In this document: piece by piece, positions 54,625 through 64,000 of the stretch
Numbering within the stretch: the first letter of the stretch is position 1
Layout of the letters: each line of letters starts with the position of its first letter
DNA from: Geosiphon pyriformis
Lineage: Eukaryota > Glomeromycota > Glomeromycetes > Archaeosporales > Geosiphonaceae
Assembly (NCBI GenBank): GCA_016748015.1
Contig: JAAOMT010000563.1
Location: 397,924-461,923 of the forward strand
Direction: 5' to 3'
DNA length: 64,000 nt
Translations under genes and position numbers: made by a program
Notes under the pieces: model-generated
Seen by the model: the letters and a program-made list of their open reading frames with translations, nothing else
The model's database searches: none
Told to the model about the DNA's origin: nothing

Positions 54625-55174
54625 ATGATCAAGTTTCATCATCTCCTCCTTTCGCTTTTCCCTATTCTGATTACTATTTTTCTAAACTTAAACTCAATTC
54701 ATGCCCAAATTCCGCAATAAATTCCTCCATCTATACGTGGTCAATACGGCTATAATATCACCCGTCCTAAAAACAATACTCGTTATGTAGGGGAAAACGC
54801 AACGATTACTCTTCAATACACATTTCAAAAGATCTATCCAAATGAGTTCAGTTCATTGGATGTAAATTTGTACAGTGCCAACGGGACAGAATTGAAGTCA
54901 ATTATTAGAAGAGCCCCGGCTGAGGAGGGGTCACATAGAATTATTAAAAAGTTTGCTGAAGGACTGGAGACTGGAAATTATATTGTTAGATTTAATGAGG
55001 TAAAATTTGAGATGAAATTTTTTTTTAACTATTCTTATAAATTTTATTAAAATAGCAAGATTCTAACTCAATTTTTTTAAAAATTTTTTTTTTTCAAAGA
55101 CCAGGAATAGAGGAATTTACTTTACAACTATCTACTTTTATACTGATTATTTAATCAAGTATATTAAAAAATAA
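54625..55174 (+). pseudogene. Second copy of the small secreted protein, with a nonsense codon
   Basis: Same gene structure as 9943-10506: exons 54625-54999 and 55100-55174 with the same phase and the same lengths. The signal peptide (LLLSLFPILITIFLNLN) is kept, but TAA at 54718-54720 stops translation at residue 32, right after the predicted cleavage site; copy 1 has TAC there. No frameshift and no other stop is present, and most differences downstream are conservative. Either the gene died very recently, or the codon is read through, or it is a sequencing or allelic change. Confidence 0.8.
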
Positions 55175-56344
55175 TCAACTTGGTGAAAAGAAGTTTCAAA
55201 TTTGAAATTTAGAATTAAATAAACATTATTTATTAATCTAAAATTTAAAAGATTAGAAATCAGATTTAGATGCTAATAATATGGTGTCCACATTATATAT
55301 GCTTGAAAAGTGAATAAATAATTGTTTTGGTGTGATTTTTAAAATAAAATACTACAATAAAATGATAACAGGATTTAGTATGTGGGATCAAAAAAAAACT
55401 CCTCCCCCCTCCGAGAATTGAAATTCATTCAATTTATTTCGATTTTCAAACTTTTCAAATTTTGACTCGATTAAGTAAGTGTCAATTGAGAATATTTGGA
55501 TCAAGTTTTAACTATTGATGATATTCTTAACCGAAATTGTATTTTCTGGTCTAAAAACTTTAAATCCTCTTTCCATTCTCAACTGAGAGGCATGAAAATC
55601 ATTTTGACAATTAATAATTGTTTAAAACTTGATTATTTTTGGTATGTATTTCTCAAATCTTAGTAGATCTATGATTGCAAATGATAAACTCTGTATATGT
55701 TGGTCTTATTAAAATTCAAATTAGTGTCATGGTAATGATTTTTTTAATAAATTCAAAATTAGAAATAATTTTATAAACTCTATTTATTTTACATTTTAGA
55801 CTCAAAAGCTGATTATTTCTAAGAACCCTTTTTCCAAGAATAATTGTTTTTTTTTTGAAATTCTGTGATCAATAATAGCAGGGATATTGAGTTTCAAAAT
55901 AAAATATGAACAACGCAGGCTAATTTAAAAAGTTAATTGAATTCGACTTTTTGACTTACTTGAAAGTTCATTTAATGATATAAACTAAAATGTGAAATTC
56001 AGTTTTTGCAAAGGAATTATGTCAAGTTTATGAACTTTATGCAAAAGAATGTGATATTTTCAGGTGAATCAACTGGACGATCCTCTCTTAATGGGAACTT
56101 TGTGTAAAGTTTCTAAAGGCTAAAGTCTAAATAATAAATTTCTTTTTTCTGCAATGCGATTGAGGGGAACATAATGTTCTCTCGCCTGTGATCAATTGTC
56201 CCCAATATTTAGTTACACAATAATTTTAAATTTTCATCATCATTATTAACAACGTGATCTTTATCTAAAGGTCACGTCAAGCAAAAATAAACAAAAACAA
56301 GCAATTGACTTTTCACACTTAATTCATAACCCAACTTTTGCCTC
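55175..56344. other. Intergenic region, nothing recognised
   Basis: AT-rich DNA between the pseudogene and the Argonaute gene. It holds no open frame of note; the Argonaute promoter lies at its right end. Confidence 0.55.
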
Positions 56345-59300
56345 ATGGAGCAACAAAGTCCCCCTGGGTTACGCTTAACAAACTTTGTTCGACGACCAGG
56401 TCTAGGTCGTATCGGCAGAGCTATTCGAGTTCGTACAAATTTTTTTGATGTCACTTCCCTGCCAGAAGCCGACATACATCACTACGACGTAACAATAACC
56501 CCTGACGTGCCTCCAGCCCTTAATCGAAAGGTTTACGAACAATTTGAAGATTCAAATAGAGTCAGCGTTCTTAAGGGTATAAGACCTGTCTATGATGGTG
56601 AGTACATCCTGAAAGTGTGAAAAAAAGTTTCTGTTGTAGGAATCTATTAAGGTTCCAAGAAGCTTTGCTTTAATGAAATTCCATGCACATCCAATTCTAC
56701 GTGTATGTCTTAATGCCTCTTCAAGGAAAATCTTACAAAATATGTAATTTTCTCTTTGTGTTTAGGGAGAAAGAATATTTTTTCACCAAAAGTATTGCCC
56801 TTTGGAGATATTGCAACTTTTACTGTGAGAATTTTTTGTTTACTTATCTGTTTCTTCAGAAGTAATGCTTTTTAAGTCCACCTCCTTATTGCTCATTAGG
56901 TTACTCTGCCGGAAGACGACGAAGTGACAACTTCTAAACGCCCCCCTCGAGCCTTCAATATCAAGATCAAGAAAGTGGGAATCATCAATATGGAAGAGCT
57001 TCACCGCTTTCTTAAAGGCAAAAGTGAACTTACTAATAACTGCCTAACAGGTATCCATATTCACGAATCATAATCGAAAATATTTTAGAAATTGTGAATC
57101 ATTGCCTCTAAAAAAAATGTCCCAATTATTTCAGCTATCACGGCCCTTAATGTGTTAATCAGATATAGTCCATCCAAGAAGTATAAAGCTTTTGGAAGTT
57201 CATTTTTCACTCCTGAAGGCTCTATGCAACTTTATGGTGGTGTAGAAGTCTGGCAAGGGTATTATCAATCTGCCCGACCTGCTCAGGGTAAATGATTTGA
57301 CAACGAGTTTTTCGTATTCCCCCACATTTATGTTAAAACGTTGCTTTTCTGTAAAAAATTTAAGGTCGTTTGATGATCAACGTTGATTTGAGCGCTACTG
57401 CTTTTTTTGAAGGTGGATCACTTTTAACCCTGGTAGTTAAGATTCTCGGTTATAGATCTCCCAATGATCTTCGACGGGGCATCTCCAGTTCAGAGCGAAC
57501 AAAACTCGAGAAATCTTTAAAAAATTTGAAGATAAGAGTAATGCATCGTGGTGAGGCTGTCTCCAAACGTCGCTATAAGATTATCAAATTTTCGTCCATC
57601 TCGGCTAGTAACACGAAATTCGAAAGTCCTGAATATGGAAAAATAGATGTCGCTTCTTTTTTTGCTAAAAAGTATGCACGTCTAAACCATCCACATCTTC
57701 CTTGTGTGGGGGTCAGGAAGGATATTTTTTTGCCTATGGAAGTTTGCGAAGTCATAGAGGTATGTTATCCAAATTTCTTATTCATTCTACGTTATGTGAC
57801 TTTCAATCAAAGTATTAATTTTGACAATGTCCACCAAATCGTTTTAACAGGGGCAAAGACACATTCGCAAACTCAATGAGAAGCAAACTGCAGATATGAT
57901 TAAGTTTACCTGTCAGCCACCACATATTCGTGCTAACAAAATAAAGCAAGGGTTGGACACTCTTAATTATCGTGAAAATGAATATATGCAGCAGTTTGGA
58001 ATGACAGTTTCGAACGAAATGACGATTGTAAGAAAACCCTATGATTTTAAAAGTTTAAGGTTCTCTTTAACGTATCATCATCGATGATGATAATTATTAA
58101 TATTTACATTCCTGATAGGTTAACGCCAGAGTCCTCCCCCCTCCAACTATTCAATATCATCCATCCTCACGGGAAGCCACACTTCAGCCACGTGACGGTG
58201 CATGGACTTTAAGAGATAAAAAGATGGCCACTGGGGCTACTCTCAGTTCTTGGGCTGTTTTAGTCTTCGGGCCTGAGGGAAAATTTCCCAAACAAGTCGT
58301 AGAAAACTTCATAAGGGAACTCGTAATAACTGCCCAAGACATTGGAATGGTCGGAATTTCCTCTTTGTCTCGCATTGAATATACGCATTTCAACCCAAAC
58401 ATTCATCAATATTTTATCAACATCCATCTAGAATATACTTAATAAAACCCCACCAATCTTGCACGCCAATCAGCAGGCTGTCACTGAAGATTCACTTAAA
58501 CAAGCCTGGGTTCAAGCTGGCAATGCATCTAAAGCGCAACCGCAATTAATTCTATGCATCTTGCCTACCCGTACCGGGGATTTATACGGTCAAGTAAAAC
58601 GCGCTGGCGATACTGTCATTGGAGTTGTAACCCAGTGCTGTCAGTCCAAACATCTGAACTCACCCAACAAGCAATATTGCGCGAACGTGTCTTTGAAATT
58701 GAATGTGAAACTGGGTGGAATGAATACCTTTTTGCCACCCTCGCAGATTCCGTTCATAGCAAGTCGCCCTACAATTTTATTCGGTGCCGATGTCACTCAT
58801 CCTCCTCAAGGTGATTCGATTTGCTTCCATTGAATAAGATCGTTATATAATACAAAGATTTTTTCTTAATGTTCTCATTTGTTTAGGTACGACTGAACGT
58901 CCCTCATTTGCTTCCCTTGTTGGTTCCATCGATGCAAAGGCTTCTCGATATTCATCTACTATTCGAAGCCAAATGGGACGTACTGAAATCATCGCTGATT
59001 TAAAAGATATGGTTAAAGAACTGTTGAAGACCTTCTATAAGACATCTAATAAAAAGCCTGAACGTATCCTATTCTATCGTGATGGTGTTTCAGAAGGTCA
59101 ATTTGCTGAGGTATTCGAAAAAGAAATTCAAGCTATTAAAGGCAAGGAAATATTATTTAGCATGGACTCGCATCTAATAACGTTTGACAATTAATGAATC
59201 TCTTTTAAATGTGTTAGCCGCTTGTCTCGAACTTGATGCGACTTATCATCCTACGATCACTTTTATTGTCGTTCAGAAACGTCATCACGCTCGTTTTTTC

Positions 59301-60028
59301 CCAATAGACAAGAAAGACAGTGATCGTAGTGGAAACTGCCTTCCTGGCACCGTGGTCGAAACAACCATAGTCCATCCTTTTGAGTTCGACTTTTGTCAGT
59401 TTTACAGAGACTTTTTTCGTTTGTACCAGAAACTTCAAAGTGAAAATAACCTTTTTTTGTTCTATTTATTTATTTATCTATAGATCTTCAAAGCCATGCC
59501 GGTATCCAAGGCACATCTCGCCCATGTCATTATCACGTCTTGTTTGACGAAAATTCTTTCACTCCCGACACGTAAATAATTATATAATTGTTTTTTTTTA
59601 GGTTTTTATAATCGTTCAAATACCTTTGTATATTAAATTTTCAAAATTCGGAAAACAGACTCCAGACGCTGACGTACAACTTGTGTTATATCTATGCAAG
59701 ATGTACCCGCTCAGTATCATTGGTAAGATATCATTTTCTTTGATTTTTTCTATTCTTTTTTAACCATACATAATGTTTATCATCAATCACAGGTTCCTCC
59801 GGTATACTACGCCGATATAGTATGTACCAGAGCCCGATATCATACAGTTGGTGATTACTTGTCCGATACCGATTCACTTGGAGAAGGGGCAGAATTTGCC
59901 CTCCAAGCCGTTAAGCCAGCAGTACAAAAGGTAAAGACATGCTATTATTTCATTAAATATCGGAACCATCAATATATAAACCTTCATCCTTTCAACCTAA
60001 TCTCTTATAGGTCATGTATTTCATGTGA
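56345..60028 (+). CDS. Argonaute (PAZ-PIWI) small-RNA-guided silencing protein
   Basis: Binds small RNAs and silences matching RNA or chromatin. Fourteen exons: 56345-56597, 56766-56824, 56900-57050, 57135-57287, 57365-57759, 57851-58027, 58119-58349, 58432-58810, 58887-59141, 59218-59394, 59484-59571, 59659-59722, 59793-59930, 60011-60028; 845 residues, full length. N domain (residues 1-150), linker 1 ([20 protein letters not shown]), PAZ (about 230-335, ending [19 protein letters not shown]), Mid ([20 protein letters not shown]) and PIWI. Catalytic residues by spacing against human AGO2: D593 (FGADVTHP), E633 (GRTEIIADL), D665 ([10 protein letters not shown]) and D802 ([14 protein letters not shown]), where most Argonautes have His; a DEDD tetrad. 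The C-terminus ends in MYFM, the usual buried tail. Intron 9 needs a GC donor at 59142. Closest type is the AGO, not PIWI, clade. Confidence 0.95.
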
Positions 60029-63000
60029 AGAAAAGTATCTTAAAATAATATGAACGGCTCAGGAAGTTTCTTGTCAACTTTTTAAATAGGAGCACCACAC
60101 TTCCGATAACAAGAATGATTTTTCAAACAACATTTGAAGGAAAATATAGCTAGAATTCTAATTTGTAGGAAATAGCTTCAACTTACGTTTGCTTATTTCT
60201 TTCTATCGGATTGGATTAAGTCCTTTATCGGTTTCTCTTTAAAAACCCTTCATCCCGAACCTTGTACATATTATGCTTTGAAAAGAAAACGTTGGAAAAA
60301 ATTGTGGTTACTACGGAAAAAAAATTTAAGATTATTAAATTGAAAAAAATAAATTTTATATATTAATATATTGTAATTATATTAAAATAAAAATAATTTT
60401 ATAATTTTAGATTTTAAAGATATTTAAAATTTCAAAGTTTTGAAACAAAATAAATTTTTTAAATTTTTGCAAAAAAAAGTACAAAAATTATTTTACACAA
60501 ATTAAAATAAAAAATATTTTTCTTTTTGATTACAACCAAAGCAAAAAGTAAAAAAGTTGCAAATTTTTTATTTTTTAAAATACTGTTAATCAAGAAACAA
60601 TCTTTTAATTTTTATGTTTAATAACAATTTTTTAATGTTTTTAATGAATTTTAATATTTTAAAGCCAGCTTTTTCTTTTATAAATGAAGTTTTGATTTTT
60701 TTTGATTTTTTTAACTTGTATTAATTATAATATTTAGTTTTATTATAATAATAATAATAAAATTTATTCTAAATAATAATAGTAAAAACATTTTAACTAA
60801 TCTTAATTTAAATTAGTTTTTGATTATATTGCTTAATATATTAGTTTTTGGTCAATTATTGTTAATTTTGAAAACAAAACAAATTATATTTTTACATATA
60901 ATCTTATTTAATTAGTCTATTAAATTATTTAATCTTAAAAATTAAGCTAACCAAATAAAAATTAAACCTATTTTTTTTCTTGTTTTTTAATAATATTGTT
61001 TTTAATGATAATTAAAAAACAATTGTTAATCATTAAAGATTTTTTAAATAAGTGGTTTTACTTTAATGATTAAGATTTTTTTAAGATTAAATTAGTTTAT
61101 ATTATGATTATTTTTAAGTTTGTGTTGTTGTAAGTAAATTATTTAAATAGAATATCATAATTTTTGATATTTAATTTATATAATAAAAGTTTTTAAAAAT
61201 TTTATAAATTTTATAAATTTTTAGTAATTTTTTTTAAATATTTTACTTATCAAGTTTTTTTTATAAAAAACAAAAATATTAAAGTATTTTAAGATTAATA
61301 ATAACAAATTTTTTATTAAGTAAAATATTTATTTTTAACTATAATTAATAAGATTTGTTTGCTTTTTTAGTAATTAAAATTTATAATAAAATTAATTTTT
61401 TAAAATGTACTTTTTTTTATTATATTATTATAATATTAAATTATAATATTAATTTAATTAAATTTTTAATATATTATTTATATTACTTTTAACTATTTTT
61501 AAACTACTTATAAATTTTTAAAATAAATAAATAGAAAAAAAATTTAGTGTTTTGTTAATTATTGTAATTAAAAATATTTGATTTAAGTTATAAAAATTGT
61601 ATTTGGCTTTAAATAGATAAAAATAAGTAAATAATTTTAATAATAAAATAAAACTTAATTTAAATAGTTAATAAGTTTTAATAAAAAATTTTATTTAAAA
61701 TAAAAATAAAAATATATTTAATTGTTTTAATTAAGTTTTAAATACTGTCTTTTTTAGCATTTAAATTTATTTTTAAGTTAAAACTATATATATATATATT
61801 TTTTGTTTTATAAAATAGTTTTTAAAAACTTGTTATTTTTTATATTATTTTGTTACTACTAATTATAAGTTATTAATTTATGTTATTTTATATTATTTTA
61901 TATTATTAATTATTTTGTGTTATTATATATTATTATGTATTATTATATATTATTTATATTATTATATATTATTTGTATTATTATTTTTAATTATTTTTTT
62001 TATAATAAAATTAATTTTTTTAATTAAATAATAATGAATAATTTAATTAGTATAAATTAGTTTTTAAAAACAATATAAAACTATTCTATATGAAATTTAA
62101 GTTTTAAGTTTTTTTAAATGCTATTACTCAAATTAAACTTGTTTGTTTTGTCTATTTTTTTACTTTTAAGATTGTTAAGTTTTTAATAATTTTTTAATTT
62201 ATGTTGCTATTACTTTGTAAAATGTACTTAAAAATATTTTTATTATCAATATTAAAAATATTTTCGGAATTTTTAATAAAATTTTTTAGATTATATTAAA
62301 ATTTGTTAGTATTTAATAATATATTATTATTAAATAAAAAAAATTATAATATTGTTATTAAAAAAATTTTTATTTTAATTATAGTTATTTTTGTTAATAA
62401 TAATTTTTTAATTTATTATTTTATATTGTTATTAAATTTAATTAATAAAAGATCTTTAAATGTAATAATTTAAGTTTTAAAAAATTGGTTTAAACCAGTT
62501 TAAAACTATTTGTTTAATGTTTTTTTATTTAATTATTTTTTAAAATTAAAAATTTAAAAAGTTAATGTTTTTTTTAATTAATAACAATATTATTTATTTC
62601 GAACTTAGTATTTTAAGCTAACTAATTAATTAATAATTAATAATTAAATAACTACAAAATTTATTGGTTTTTAATATAATAAATAAAAAAAATTGGTTTA
62701 AATTAATTATTTTAAATTAAATGATAAAAAAAAGCTCTTTTTTTATATAAAGTTATTATATTATTTTTAAACTTTTTATTTTTATTAAAATATTTTGTAA
62801 ATAAATATAAATTTTAATAAACTATTTATTATTTCAAAAAACTCTAATTAATTTTAATCTTAACTAATTAAACAAAGTTTAATTTATTTAAAATTTATCT
62901 AAAATACATAAATTTTAACTTGAATTATTTAAATTGCTTAAAATTGCTTTTGTATTTAAAGTTTAAAATTTTGTATATTTTAATTATATTTGTAAATTAA

Positions 63001-64000
63001 AAATAATTTTTTGGTGTTAATTTAATGTAAATATAAAAACATTATACTAATAATAATTTTTAATAACTGCAAAAACAAAATTTCTTAAAGTATTTATTAT
63101 TTTTATATATATTTTAATAAATAACTATTTTATATTATTAATAATAAAAATTTTTATTTATCAATTTGCAAATAATCTGTAATATTAAAATTATATTAAT
63201 TTTTTGACTTATTTTTGATTTATAATATTAATAATTCCAATTAAATAATTTAATTTTTGTTATTAATTTTTTTCAAATAACTTTTATTAAATATTATTAA
63301 TAATTCTGTTTTTTTAATTGTTCTTAATAATAATAAGTTTAAAATTAAGTTAATTAATTTTTCTTTTGGCTATATTGTTTTTAATTAGTAATTTGGTTTT
63401 TTAAATTTGTAATTAAATTTGTTTTATGTTTTAATTTTCAAAATTTTCTTAATAATTAAGATATATTATTATTAATATTAATTTTTAAAAAAATTTTAAT
63501 ATTATATTTGTTAAAATTAATATTTTAAAAAAAATTCTATTTAATAAAATTTTTTTAATTGTAAATACTGTTTTAAATATTAAGATTTAAATTCTTTGAT
63601 TTTAAATTACAAAATGTTTTTATTTTTTTTTTCAAAATTTATTATATTAAGACAAAATTTTTTGCTAAAATTGTTATTTTTTTTAGTTTTTTTAGTTGGT
63701 TTTTTGGTGTTTTTTGTGGTTGTTATTGTTGTTATTAATTTTGTAATTGGCTTTAAGTTGAATTTTAAATTAATTAAAGTAATTTTTTTAATTAAATTTA
63801 TTGTTAATTTTATTAATATTTTGGTTTTTTTAATTATAAAATTTTCAAAAATTATGTTTTTATAAATATAATAACAAATAATATATTTTTTAAGATTAAA
63901 AAAAAAATTAGTGTTTTAAAAAATAGTTAATAATTTGAATAAATTTTAAGATAAAATATAATATAAATAGTCATAATAATATATTTAATAAAAATCTAAA
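60029..64000. other. 3' flank, then a second very AT-rich island
   Basis: After about 300 bp of ordinary flank, base composition drops sharply near 60330 and stays almost free of G and C to the window end. Only a handful of CpG were seen (for example near 60313, 62263 and 62600). Frames such as the one at 63596-63865 are made of Phe, Leu, Ile and Lys only and are not genes. Probably a decayed repeat. Confidence 0.6.
60870..61110 (+). repeat. Diverged AT-rich repeat, copy 2
   Basis: Partner of 40690-40930 in the same orientation. Matching blocks include aaacaaaaca, the attaaattat core, aaaaattaagc, ttaaaaaacaatt and ttttactttaatg, in order. Confidence 0.55.

Noticed and set aside
63596-63865. 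89-codon hydrophobic frame that looks like a membrane protein
   Set aside because: It lies in almost pure AT sequence, where Phe, Leu, Ile and Val codons arise by chance; no start context or neighbour supports it.

Overview
This is nuclear DNA of a filamentous fungus. Most genes are split by short introns (about 40-140 nt) with ordinary GT-AG borders, intergenic DNA is AT-rich and full of ATT/AAT microsatellites, and the protein families are fungal (APSES regulator, Snf2/Sth1, Argonaute, COP9, Mediator, TRAPP). The LINE in the middle reads, through heavy decay, like the LINEs that fill Rhizophagus genomes, so I infer an arbuscular mycorrhizal fungus (Glomeromycotina, Rhizophagus or a close relative). 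That placement rests on recalled resemblance, not on a search.

Layout. 1-4340 (+): 3' part of a Snf2/Sth1 chromatin remodeller. 4341-9690: gene-free microsatellite DNA. 9943-10506 (+): small secreted protein. 10.5-18.1 kb: gene-free, ending in a CT-rich leader. 18.1-20.8 kb (+): APSES/StuA-type transcription factor. 22147-23928 (-): SANTA-domain protein ending in a CENP-C-like motif, a candidate KNL2/M18BP1. 24.2-25.05 kb (+): remains of an unrecognised gene. 26808-29631 (+): myo-inositol/H+ symporter. 29.9-41.7 kb: very AT-rich island holding a dead LINE on the minus strand. 42182-44103 (+): Arb2/FAM172 protein. 47048-48117 (-) and 48317-48905 (+): TRAPPC5 and elongin C, head to head. 50150-50990 (-): MED31. 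51611-53713 (-): CSN6. 54625-55174 (+): second copy of the secreted gene with a stop codon. 56345-60028 (+): full-length Argonaute. 60.3-64.0 kb: a second very AT-rich island.

How it fits together. Most genes are single-copy housekeeping genes in chromatin, transcription, ubiquitin and vesicle-tethering machinery. They are not an operon, and neighbours need not share a job. Three points do connect. An Arb2-family gene and an Argonaute gene lie 12 kb apart, between two AT-rich islands; one island holds a LINE that has lost nearly all CpG, as expected after cytosine methylation and deamination. A second candidate chromatin gene, for centromere licensing, lies on the other side of that island. 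The secreted-protein gene was duplicated with its promoter over about 45 kb, and one copy carries one nonsense codon. All gene models were spliced by hand and keep frame; three introns appear to use GC donors. No tRNA, rRNA or CRISPR array was seen.
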